The notes beneath the pieces are model-generated. The model was not told the origin of the DNA. It saw only the letters and a program-made list of their open reading frames with translations, and did no database searches. This document shows, piece by piece, positions 23,893 to 35,333 of a stretch of DNA of 64,000 bases; position 1 is the stretch's first letter; every line of letters starts with the position of its first letter. Location of the stretch: NCBI RefSeq assembly GCF_010093815.1, contig NW_022985552.1, positions 1,703,827 to 1,767,826 on the forward strand. The letters run 5' to 3'. The DNA is from Pseudovirgaria hyperparasitica. Its lineage: Eukaryota; Ascomycota; Dothideomycetes; Acrospermales; Acrospermaceae. Made by a program: the position numbers and the translations under genes.

Positions 23893-26800
23893 ATGAGGAG
23901 ACGCTCATCCGGTTCCGCGACAGAGGATGACGACCTTTCACAACTCTCTCCTTCATCCACCTCCAGTCATAGCGATAAGCCTAGGGAAAGATCCACAGAT
24001 GCACGCAATACTCCACGGAAGAAGGGTAATGCGAAGGAGAGGAGGCGACGTAATGACGGAGTAGCGAGAACGGACATGACCAATTCGACCGAAGCTTGGG
24101 CCAAAATCCAAACGGCTTCGCCCGGCAAAGAGAAGGCTGCTCTCCACATATCTCAGAAGGAGCTGAAGCAAGAGAAGAAGATGGAGACCGTACATCGCAA
24201 ATTCACCAGCTGGCGAAATCCCTGGTCATCTTCTTTCTGGACCATCGGCGCCACCCTTGCTGCTCTGGCACTTCTAGCCACTATCGGCTACTCCTTTACG
24301 ACATGGCAATTAGATCCCAAGGGGTGCGCGATGTGCTATATGCGACCTTCATTTGTCAAATACACGGGTTTTGATACCGAACATACACCTTTCGCGAGCA
24401 AGTACTCGTTGTATTTATACCGTGAGGGTGTCATCGACGAGGATCCGAAAGTATATAATACATCGACCCCCTCAAAATGATCTGCACTGACCTCATCTAG
24501 CTCAAAGGTGTTCCGGTGCTTTTTATACCAGGGAATGCCGGTAGCTACAAGCAAGTACGACCACTCGCCGCCGAAGCTGCATACCATTGGCACGATGCCT
24601 TGCAATACGATGCTGGAGCTATAGGAGCTGGCAAGCGTCCTCTGGACTTCTTTTCGGTTGACTTCAATGAAGACATCACCGCTTTCCATGGTCAAACTCT
24701 CCTCGATCAAGCACAGTACTTAAACGATGCAATCTTATACATTCTCTCCTTGTACCACGATCCATCGCAGTCGAATCGAGACCGAGACTTACCAGACCCA
24801 AGCTCTGTCATCCTAGTTGGACACTCGATGGGAGGAATAGTGGCAAGGACTATGCTCATTATGCCAAACTACCAGCCAAATTCCGTCAATACCATACTCA
24901 CCCTGGCCGCGCCGCACGCTCGACCTCCTGTCTCGTTTGATGGAGAAATTGTCCGGATATACTCAGATATCAACCACTACTGGCGGCATTCCTACTCGCA
25001 AAATTGGGCAAATGATAATCCTCTATGGCATGTGACCTTGATTTCAATTGCGGGAGGAGGTTTAGACACGATCGTACCCTCCGACTACGCCAGTGTGGCC
25101 TCACTGGTTCCCGATACTCATGGCTTTACGGTGTTTGCTTCAACGATACCGAACGTGTGGACTGGTATGGATCACTTGGCAATCACATGGTGCAACCAGC
25201 TGCGGAAAAGCATCGTTCGCGCATTGTATGACGTGGTAGATGTCAATCGCCCTGCACAGACTACGAGACGTGCGGAACGAATGACGACGTTCAAGAAATG
25301 GTTCTTGACGGGGCTAGAAGATGCCGCCGAGAAATCTCTGCAACACCAAGGTACGGACAATCGACTTTTCCCCGCTATGTACAAATACTGACTTAATTCG
25401 GTAGATACCAACATTCTTTTGACGATTGAAGATGAATCCACTCCGGTAGAGTCTCCGGGAGGTCGACTTACTTTACGAAATTTAGGTGATTCCAAGAGGC
25501 CTCAGGCTTATTTGATCCCTGTGCCACTCCAAGGTGCCTCAGATGCATACAGATTCACACTCCTATCGGATCAAAAACTCGATTTTGCTGGTGGTAACGG
25601 AAAGCTCGAAGTCTTGTTCTGTAGCGTATTCCCACAATTCTCCGGACAGGTCGCCTCGGGCTTTGACATTAATATAGACTTGTCCCACGGGACTGAAGGA
25701 CCTAAAACACGTATGGCATGTAAGGACTCGGCCGCTGATACAATAATCCTTCCTGCCTCTACGGGAGATTCTGTGTTTCCTTTCGATGACCGAGCGCCGT
25801 TCTCATATCTCCAATACAGCGTCAACGAGCTTTCAGAGCATCAATTTGTTGCTATTTTAGACAAGTCTTATGAAGTCCATACTGGCTTCCTTCTAGCGGA
25901 GTTCAGTTCGGACCTAGACTCTGTCATCCGCTCCAACGACAGACTTGAGGATCTAGTAGCACATGGCCTAAATGTGGAGCTCCCTGCGAAGCGACCCCTC
26001 TCTGTCGATGTCAAGATCCCGGCACTTAAATCCAGCTTGCTAGCATATACCCTCAGAGTTACTGGAGGTACTTGTATGTCGACACCTCAACTCTTCGCGC
26101 CATTCGTTCGGCAATATGTCAGTGACGTTCATGAATCGAAATTCTTTACCAACGTCAAGGAGACCAATATCAACGTTCACGGTGTTGCTCCTTACATGCC
26201 ACCAAACCTTGAGAAGGGCACGAAGCCTGGTGAAGGTCTTGCGCTCCAGATATGGACTGATCCGACCTGTGAAAATCCCATTGAGCTGCATCTGAACCTC
26301 GATATTCTCGGAAGTATGGGCAAACTATGGATGCGGTATCGTTTCGTCTTTGCGGCGTTCCCCCTCTTGGTGGTTGCCTTGATTCTCAGAAAGCAATTCA
26401 AGATATACGACCAGGAAGGGGTTTTCATGAGTTTCTCAGAAGCGCTCAATCAGTGTCTCAAGACCTCATTGCCTGTCCTCATACTTGCACTGACCTTCTT
26501 CTCGACCTCGCTGGCGAGAGCAAGTATGTTGTCGGCTGGGACTACATCACCTTATGATTGGTTTCTACGCCCCTTTGTCAACACCGGAGGTATGGTCTCT
26601 GCAATTGACTACTCCAAGAATGACTTTCTTCTCGGCTTCCAGGATGCTTTCTTCTGGTTTCTCGTACCTTTGTTTGGCTTGATCTCTACCGGCATTTGCG
26701 TTCTTCTGAACTTTACAGTGTTGACTCTGACTCACATCTTTGCTCTCATATACGGCAAGATTAGTTACGTACCACTTAGAAATGACAACTCAAGGTATGT

Positions 26801-27452
26801 ACTGCATCTTGGTATAGACTACGCGCTGTTATTGATTATAAGTAGAAGAGGTCTTGGAGCTTTCGCATCCACCAGACGACGCGTGCTCTTTACTGGCATA
26901 CTGCTTCTGCTAGTATCTACGGTAATACCCTATCATTTTGCATACGTTGTGCTTTGCATTGTACAAGTCGCAACATGCACCAGAGCATACCGGCTGGCCC
27001 AAGATACCGGTTCAGCCGCCAACTATAACTTCTATAATTACACGCACTCGATACTGGTCTTCATGCTTTGGATACTACCTATCAACATACCTGTCCTGGT
27101 TGTTTGGTTACGCAACCTAGCAATACAATGGGCGACGCCGTTCTCCTCACATCACAATATCCTACTTATCATGCCTATAATACTCCTGGTGGAGACCCTC
27201 ACGACCGGTCGGATGATACCTCGAGTCACTACCAAAGTTCAATATCTTACCAACATGTTCCTATTTGGACTAGCTGTATACGCCGCGGTGTTTGGGATCA
27301 CCCGCGGATACATTTTACATCATCTCGCCAATGCACTATGCGCCTGGCTTGTGGTCATACATGCCTCGGCAAATTCAATCTCCGCGTCCACTTTGACGAC
27401 CCTCCTCGATCGCCGACCTATACAATACAGCCGGCCTAAGAAGCGGCCCTAG
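23893..27452 (+). CDS. BST1: BST1/PGAP1, GPI inositol-deacylase of the ER
   Basis: Removes the inositol acyl chain from GPI anchors, allowing export and quality control of GPI proteins. Exons 23893-24450, 24501-25350, 25405-27452; an extra intron 26795-26842 is likely inside exon 3 (48 nt, in frame, stop-free), giving 1151 residues unspliced or 1135 spliced. The N-terminus is cytosolic and basic, then one membrane span at about 115-135 (FWTIGATLAALALLATIGYS), then the lumenal alpha/beta-hydrolase with VPVLFIPGNAGSYKQVR and nucleophile Ser295 in LVGHSMGG. A beta-rich region and about eight C-terminal membrane spans follow, as in the family. Length fits fungal BST1. Confidence 0.94.
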
Positions 27453-28306
27453 TCTCGCGTTCAACTCGAGGCGCTTTCCTTCGGTTTACATCGTCCTGCT
27501 TTAGCGCCTTCGTTTCTATCTGACAGTATTCGCAGAATACCCAGGAGTTTCTGTGCTTGTTTATTGATGCGAAAATGACCGTTGCCGTTTCCCAATCACA
27601 CCGGGAGTCTTGATGATACATCGCGACTCTGTCTTCTGTAGATAGACCTGTTCAGAGGCTGTACAAGCCCCGTGTACAAATTTCCTTATATGATAAAGGG
27701 GCAGAGCCCCTGAGAAGAGGGAACCGTTTGACACGCTTTCACTCTCGGATACAGCACATGATGAATAGATAATATCTTAATCTGGTGGAGCGAGTAGATC
27801 AGTACTGTATGCAGAGAGATCTAGCTGAGTTAATTCACATGGAAGATGACGTCGAAAATCACCCCCCGTTCACTTAAATCTGAGGGTTGAATGTGATTGA
27901 ACGTTTGTCAGAACAGATTTACCCATCCAAAAGCACAGGCCAAACTTCTATAAGGTTAGGCTAGCCATCGGCCCGCAAGTGGCGCTTGGCAAAAACCTAT
28001 GGATGAATCTATGCCGATCGTCAAGTCGGTCTTCCGCAATCGTAACGTCATGAATGAATAAACGTCTGAGTCCATCCGTTCTGTGAAAATGGTCATTGGT
28101 GGTCATGCCGCGGCTTCATATAGAGGGACTCAGGTCATTTTAGCGTGTTTTGGAATCGTGTATGAATGAATGAATGCGAATTGTAATTTGTACGTATATA
28201 CATGTAAACCAAGACATACAAAACGCGTCTTAACATCTCCAGGCCGGCCGGCTCATTTTCTTCGAAAACAGTACCACTACGGTTTCTGGTACATGCTCTG
28301 CCAGAC
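27453..28306. other. Intergenic region, BST1 / royal-jelly-like gene
   Basis: 854 bp. Contains the small hairpin at 27697-27711 and a TGTACA pair flanking AGCCCCG (about 27660-27678). No gene was seen. Confidence 0.45.
27697..27711. repeat. 6-bp inverted repeat, 3-nt loop
   Basis: AGGGGC-AGA-GCCCCT, exact arms. It lies about 250 bp after the BST1 stop codon. No T-run follows, and fungal polymerase II does not use hairpin terminators, so the role is unclear. Confidence 0.45.
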
Positions 28307-29780
28307 ATGAAGTCACCACGTATCCTGTCGATGATGGCTTTGCAGGTCGTAGCAGCTCTTGCTGTCTCCGTATCTGCTCGGGATAGTAGTAGCGGCTCTG
28401 TTGTGACATTCCAGCATCCCGCCGACACTGTTCTGCGGACTGACAATGGCACGTACGGGCCTGAGGTTGAGGAGTGTGTATATTGTTATGATTGCCTGCT
28501 GGGGGCCAGGGGCAAGGCAAAAAGGCTCGTTCTGACTGTGCGGCAGGTTCCATTACTACTATGATCAGTTCCCGATCGGCCTCGCTGTCTCGAGCAAGGG
28601 CCGGTTGTTCGCTTGTTACACTCGAGGTAGCTATAGCTATACTCTCGGCGAAGCAGTCAATAAGACGGCGGAGGTATGTGATATCTTTGTAGTTTATGTT
28701 GCGACGACGATCATGCATGAAGAAAGACACTGAATTGACCAGGCGCCATACCCATCCGCCGCCCTCAACCTCCCAGTCGCACAGCTCAATACGACATTCA
28801 ACACCATCCCCTTCGGCAGCGCAAACTCCACCCATCTCATCTCCGTACAAGCCATCTACATCACGCCCTCGACGCCCAACCGCCCGGAAACGCTCTGGGC
28901 CCTCGACACAGGACGGCCCAGCATCGTCGCCGCGGACGGCAGCCCGACGATGCCCTACGCCCAGCCCGGCGGACCGAAACTCGTCGCCATCAGCCTCGCC
29001 AACGACTCCATCTACGCAACATACACATTCCCAGCATCCGTGCACTTCCCAGCCTCGTACATGAACGACCTGCGCTTCGACCTGCGGCCCACGACCACGG
29101 CGAGCGGCCAGGGCGTGGCATACATTGCCGATAGCAGCAACGAGGGCCGCAACGGCTTCATCGTCGTCGACCTGGGCTCGCGCGCCTGCTGGCGCCGTCT
29201 GACGAATCATCCGTCTGTGCTGCGCGTCTACGACAATGTGCCGAGCTACCAGGGCCGTGCCTTCTATGTGCGGCAGGCGGGCGGGATGCCGGTTGGGTAC
29301 TTGCGCGAGGGACTAGACGGCATACAGATCTCGCCGTGCGGCAGGCGGCTATACTATTCGCCGCTGACGTCGCCCTACTTGTACTCTGTGCCGACGGCGA
29401 ATTTGCTCGTGCCGCCGGAAGACGATCCGCTGGTGGAGTTGATGGCGGCGGGCAATGTGAGCACGCATGGGCAGCGCGGCGGGTTTGCAAATGGGTTTGA
29501 GGGCGATAGTCAGGGGTGGGTGTACCAGTTGATGCCGGAGCAGAATGCGATATACTATTTCGACCCTGCCGACCTGCAGGTCCACACGTTCGTGCGGGAT
29601 CCGCGGATCATTTGGCCGGATAGTGCGGCGGTGGGCGAGGATGGATATTTTTATATGAACATCAATCAGTTGCCCTATCAGCCGATGTGGAACGACGGAG
29701 TCGATGGGCGTGTCAAACCTGGGGCGGTTCTGAGGGCGAAGATTCCCAATGGGGGGTCGAAGATCACCGGCTTAGGGTAG
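28307..29780 (+). CDS. Major royal jelly / yellow-like secreted protein (about 436 aa)
   Basis: Beta-propeller family known from insects, with sparse members in fungi and bacteria; the function in fungi is unknown. Model: 28307-28452, 28547-28673, 28743-29780. The N-terminus has a signal peptide (MALQVVAALAVSVSA). Exon 2 gives FHYYYDQFPIGLAVSSKGRL, the family's first propeller strand; exon 3 gives LWALDTGRPS, YMNDLRFD, GVAYIADSSNEGRNGFIVVD, GIQISPCGRRLYYSPLTS and SQGWVYQL, all typical. The weak point is intron 1: only donor GTACGG at 28453 gives the right phase, but this drops YGPEVEE, which itself looks like the family motif before the strand. Exon 3 is markedly GC-rich compared with exon 1 and with neighbours. 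Confidence 0.82.
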
Positions 29781-29902
29781 CGGGTGATGGATATTTTTCC
29801 AAGAAGCTATGGCCTAGATCCTGAAGAGTGCATCATGCCGAACGATGATGTAGACTCCTTGGAATGCTGATGTATCCAAAAAGTAGTCATGCCAACGGGT
29901 TT

Positions 29903-32197
29903 TCAGGTCACACTTTTTCCACTCGAGAAAACCTGACACAGTGCCTCCCCTTCTTCCGGGCTAAGGAACTCATCCAACAACTGGTGAGCCATGTCGGTAA
30001 CTTCCTCCTCAATTCCCGCCTCGAGTACCAGAGTGTCGCTGAAGGCAAGCCTAGTCAGCGCAACAAGATGCTTGTGGGTCCCGCCCTGTACAGCATCCAG
30101 CTTCGACTTCATGTCAACAATCTGGGGGTAGCCCTTGATGATGTGATGCAAGAGCCTAACGCATAGATTCACTGCTTGTATGGTTTCCAAATGTGACGAC
30201 TGGTTGAAATCATATAGAGAATCTATTGCGTCGCTCAAATACCGTACCATTCGTCCAATGGCCTGCCGATGGCGAGCCAGCGATTCTCCCCCGTGCGCAG
30301 TGACTGCGATAGCAGATAGTGTGGACAGCACTTCAATGCGAAGGTTTGCCAGCTCAAGTACTGCAACTGGACCAACTTGACCTTCCAAATCGGGTGTTTC
30401 AAATAATAGATAGGTAAGACGATCCAAGAGCAGAGTTTCCCGCCGCATCGTCTGCTCGGACGTATCACTCGGAGAACTGGCACCAAAACTGGCATCCAAA
30501 GCACTAGTAGAAACCAACTGGAGTGCCAGATTTATGTGAGAGATGGGCTGTGCTTTCATGAGCATGAGAAGGACAAAATCGTGTGGTACTAGCTGCCAAA
30601 ACACGCGGATGGTTTCTGTAGAAGTCAGAATGCAGCTAATTGCCATTTGCTGTAGTAAGGAAAGGCATGTCCAAACGTCGAGATCAGGGCTAGGCGTGGT
30701 GTTCGCAGATACTTTATCTCTTTCCGCTGGATATTCTTCGAGGGCAGCAGATCTGCCCAGAGGTATGGCGACAATATCAATGGTAGCAAGAGCAATTGGA
30801 ACCAGGTCTTTCACGAGACCCGCAAGAGTTTCTCGCGGTTCAAATGCAAGCATAAACTGCATCGCATGGATAAGGATGTTGATGGGGGCTACGTAGCGTT
30901 CACCGAGGCACGCGTCCCACAGGCCTAGTAATATCTTGAAGAAAGAACCGGGAAAGGACTTGGGATCGCCATCAGAAGGTAAGAGGGCCATCTTGTCGCA
31001 TACGAGAGATGTCAGAGACTGTTCGGGGGCGGTGGGAAGTGATAGCTTCGATAGTGCCTCAAAAAACAAGTCACCCCCTTCGTTCGTCCGATAAGACATG
31101 ATTCGTTGCAGGAACTCGAAGCGATGGTCTTCCTTTCGGAGATTGAGGACTCCTGTTGCCTCGACACCAGAGCCATTATTTGAGTCAACTGACTCTTGTG
31201 CTTTCAAAGTGCGATGCGATTCGCTGAGGATGAGAGGCAAGCCAGGGCTCTGTACTTCGAGAGCTGACCTTTTCCTTTTCGCGCCAACCTTAGGCGTAGA
31301 TGGTTTTGATCTAGCCTGAAGTTTTGAGGGAGAAGTCATTACGATGTCTTCGTCATCGAAGCCGTCGCCGAAAGAGCGATTCATGTTCTTCTTCGGAGTT
31401 CCAGCGGGCGAGCCGTTGGAGGTCCTGGCTTTATTGTTCGTCACATCTTTGAGCGTTGTGCGTGTCGACTTAGTCCTCCCTATCTCTTGGGCCAGGTCAT
31501 GTTCGAGAAAGCGATTATTTGTCTCCACTGTCTCTCGGTCTTTTCGCGCCTTCTCCAACTCAATATTTTGCTTTGTGAATGTCTCGCTATGCACCTTTTG
31601 CATCACCGAGAGTTTGCGCTCGAATTCCTTGGCTGACTGCTCATGTTTGCTTCGAACGATGGCAATCTCTCCTTTATGAGATTGAATGGTCGATCGCAAA
31701 TGGTCTCTTTCTCGCTCGAGTTCTGCGATCCGTATTTGAAGTTCAGACATATCTCCCATCGCCGAACTCTGAGGATTCTCGTCTAGAGCCCGTGATGTCG
31801 CTGGTTGCACCGTGAGGCCGCCTCTGGCGGAGGTCGCTCTGCTAGACCGCACAGAGAGCCCATTGTGAATCCGTCGGTCTATTGGAGAGGCATAGGGTGG
31901 ATTATAAGGTCTATGAAAAGCTAGCCCTTGTTGGTCAAGATCTATAACGTTTTCTTCTTCAAAGCCGTAATCATCAATAGTCGGTCTTGTAGCTCTTGGA
32001 GCAGTCGTTCCTACTACGGCCGAATTAGTGACTCGACAGGCACAAAGTCACACAGAGTACCTACAGGTTGCAAACGTGCCTGTGGGTCTTTGTGTAGAAC
32101 GGATTGCGGTGTTCTCTAGTTCGACAAGGTCGTTCTCGGGTAAAGCATCCAGGTCGTCATCGTCAAAGTCGTATTCCTCCGCATCTTGTACAGCCAT
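29903..32197 (-). CDS. RAD26/UVSD, ATRIP-like DNA-damage checkpoint protein (747 aa)
   Basis: Partner of the ATR-type kinase (UvsB/Rad3), recruiting it to RPA-coated single-stranded DNA. Exons 32197-32065 and 32013-29903, joined through a GTAGGT/TAG intron. The N-terminus is acidic (MAVQDAEEYDFDDDDLDALP), resembling an RPA-binding motif, then DYGFEEENVIDLD. A coiled coil covers about residues 130-230 (SELQIRIAELERERDHLR). The patch GDGFDDEDIVMTSPSK followed by basic KRKRSALE is characteristic of Aspergillus UvsD and relatives. The C-terminal 450 residues are helical repeats without other motifs. Divergent from CDS1; its 3' end faces the royal-jelly-like gene with a gap of 122 bp. Confidence 0.88.
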
Positions 32198-32693
32198 GCC
32201 ATGCACGATTCAGGCATTTCAGCCAGAATGGGGAGTGGTCTGGAAGAGTGTGATGCTGAACCCTTATTCAATGTTGGGGCGTGTTTACTGGATATTACTG
32301 AACGCGGCCGAATGTTGGTGTTGAGATGGCGCGTGCTTTCACATGCGGCCAAAGCTTCCAGTTCCATGATAGGACGGATCGGCTGGGACTGCGCCGACAT
32401 GACGACTGGCGACTGGCTCAAAGTCCCCAAAGACGTAAGTTTGCAGCAAGGAAGCGCACTACCTTCTTTCGCACACCATATTGCGCGCCTCCAGCTGCCT
32501 CTGTTGCCTGCTTCATTTCATTTCCTCCATAAGCTTCGCCTCGCTTCAACAACACCCCTTCGATGCCCTCTCAGACCATCAAATTTGGCGCCAATCTCAA
32601 GCGCGTCCTCTAAAAAGTTGCGAGATTCCCGCCAACCAAGTCTTCCCTACCGCAACACCCCTACCCATCAGTTCTTCTTCTTCATATCTCACG
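32198..32693. other. Divergent promoter region, RAD26 / CDS1
   Basis: 496 bp between two start codons, so both promoters share it. The right part (about 32450-32690) is C/T-rich, fitting the CDS1 leader. No TATA box is obvious for either gene. Confidence 0.55.
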
Positions 32694-34263
32694 ATGACGA
32701 AACCCAGGAAAGATGTCAAATTCCAGCACCGGGGAAGTGGCTCGCGCACGCGAAGACCAAGCAACAGCATGTCAGAGATCAGCGAGAATGAACCCAGCAG
32801 CCCCGCAAGGGCCGGAAACCACAACGGGTCGATAGCGAAGCAAGATGTATGCAATGTCACGTATACTCTTACAATACTAGAAGCTGACAGTCTGAAATCA
32901 AGGATCCGCCGCAATCCGACTACAACAAAAAGAAGCAGACCTTCATTACAAGAACGATATGGACCTTTGCAATGATAGGCGTTTTCTTTGGCGCTATCGT
33001 AGCCGGCCATGTCTATATGATCATGATCGTTACCGCTATACAGATCATATCTTTTAAAGAAGTCATTGCTATCGCCAGCGTACCTAGTCGTGCCAGGAGT
33101 CTTCGGTTCACCAAGACACTCAACTGGTACTTCCTGGCTATAACGATGTATTTCCTGTACGGCGAGAGTGTCATTTACTACTTCAAGCATATAATCCTCG
33201 TTGACAAAGTCCTCCTTCCATTTGCGGCCCATCATCGATTTATAAGCTTTATGCTTTATGTTACTGGTGAGTACTTGTATCCCGCTTCGAAGCATGGACG
33301 AGCTCATGTGTCCTAGGGTTTGTATTCTTCGTGAGCTCACTCCAGAAAAACAACTACAAATTTCAGTTTCAGCAGTTTGCCTGGACCCACATGGCTCTAT
33401 ACTTGATTGTTGTGCAAGCGCATTTTATCATGAACAACATCTTTGAAGGGCTATTCTGGTTTAACCTACCTGTTGCCCTGGTGATAACCAATGATATCTG
33501 GGCATATATCTGCGGAATCACTTTCGGGAGAACTCAGCTCATTGCGCTATCTCCTAAGAAGACTGTGGAAGGATTTGTTGGTGCATGGTTCTTCACGATC
33601 CTGTTTGGCTACCTGTTCACGAACTTCATGATTCGCTTTACATACTTCATTTGTCCGGTAAATGTACGTCGTCAACCCCACCTATAAACTGACAGTGCTA
33701 AAACATGACAGGATCTGGGAGCAAGTTTCTTTAATGGCTTAGACTGTATACCAAACCCGGTCTTCCTCCCACATACTTACCACATCCCATACATGCCTGC
33801 GAATTGGGCAATTCCGTCCTCGTTCACAGTCGAGCCAATTCAGTTCCATGTGCTCGTCTTGACTACTTTCGCATCACTCATCGCGCCCTTCGGTGGCTTC
33901 TTCGCATCTGGATTGAAGCGCACATTCAATATCAAGGATTTTGGTGATTCAATTCCGGGTCACGGCGGCATGACTGATCGGATGGACTGTCAATTCATCA
34001 TGGGGTTTTTCACATTTATGTATTATTCCAGCTTCGTGGCAGTCTCAAAGGCGTCTGTTGGTGGTGTTCTCGAGACTGCCATCACAGGACTGAGCCCACA
34101 GGAGCAGATCGAAGTCGTCAAAGGTTTAAGTAAACATCTGATCAATCAAGGAGTCATTCCTGCCAAGGTGAGTTCTCTGGGAATGAGTCGCACACATAGT
34201 AAATCAGTATTGACTTTAGTACAGGTTCTAGAATATCTCAACGGCCAGATGGTTCGCCGATAA
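32694..34263 (+). CDS. CDS1: CDS1, phosphatidate cytidylyltransferase (CDP-DAG synthase, 452 aa)
   Basis: Makes CDP-diacylglycerol from phosphatidic acid and CTP, the branch point for PI, PS and cardiolipin, in the ER membrane. Exons 32694-32846, 32903-33266, 33317-33663, 33712-34167, 34225-34263, all phases matching. The order is a basic Ser/Arg-rich N-terminus, about eight membrane spans, the conserved LSPKKTVEGFVGAW, and the signature GLKRTFNIKDFGDSIPGHGG then MTDRMDCQF, with the metal-binding Asp pair. The last intron (34168-34224, 57 nt) is in frame and stop-free; retention would add 19 residues (VSSLGMSRTHS...) before VLEYLNGQMVRR. Length equals the family norm when it is spliced. Confidence 0.95.
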
Positions 34264-35333
34264 TCCCGACTTTGCAGTCGCGGTATCCCAGCCCAGGCGC
34301 GAAAAATTAGCACGTGTTCTCCTGAGGACAATCGTAATTTTCACTTTCTGTGTATACCCTTTTTGCATTCTCTTCTTCGATGGCGCAACGAGCTCTCAAA
34401 TCGTGGATATAATCATATCATGGAATGTTACGTAAGGCTCGGGCGGTTTCTCTCTTCATGCAAGACACCTAATATCAAAAAGACTTATAAGCAGGCTTGA
34501 TCATAGAAGACTTCTCTCATGCAATGGCCCTCATACTAATAAAGCCTTGTAAAGAATCAACCTAGCTTTAGGTCATATAAACGTCATATCGATTTTATCT
34601 AATGATCACCCGTCTCGCAGGACTATATTGCAGCATTTGACCCGATTTGCTACAGTGCTGTTAAGAGTCGCTTACAATTTTAAGAGCTCGACAGTCTCAA
34701 TGTATTATCCATGCATGTTCGAGATTAGGATTCTATCACCTTCATGGCCAGAGAATCTGATGTGGTATTGGTAGGCTGCGAATTGAGGTTGCACTTTGTC
34801 TGCATAGTTAATGTATAGAGTATCAGCTTCCAGTTACGCTTTTATGTTGGATGATCACTGCACTAAAGATACCGCGTTACACTCATGTCGGTATGAGCTC
34901 ACAAAGGCTACAGACTTAGGCATATATTAGAGCGATACAAGACTGTATCCATTGCAGTTCAAAAAGCCATCAGGAAATTATCATGGCCAAGCATGATCTC
35001 GTTTACCTATTGTTTCCCAGGATTGGTCTACACGCCGGTATACAACACTTGGCGCATTGGAGCTGTGCTGCTGATCAGCCCAGCCAAGCGTGGCGATCTT
35101 TAATTTTCGCTAGTTTTTGGGGTCCTATCTCGGCATAGGGTCTACATCCCTTTTGATCATGGACCTGCAAGACATATATCTGGGGCTGTGCGCAGATAGT
35201 GCTGGGCTAGTCCAGGCGTTTACGTTTGTATATGAGCGCGTGCGGTGACTTTGTCACTATTGTTAGATCAGTGACCGGTTGAGCATCTCAGTCAGTCAGA
35301 AAAACCAGTCCAAATTCCCACCCGCTCGACGAG
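34264..35333. other. Intergenic region, CDS1 / membrane orphan
   Basis: 1.07 kb, AT-rich in 34430-34930 with many CATATAA/TTATAA motifs; no coding signal, tandem repeat or element ends were recognised. The last 100 bp form the presumptive leader of the membrane protein gene. Confidence 0.4.

Noticed and set aside
28230-29210. 326-codon minus-strand frame
   Set aside because: Antisense to the GC-rich royal-jelly-like gene; a mirror of its codon bias, with no family signature.
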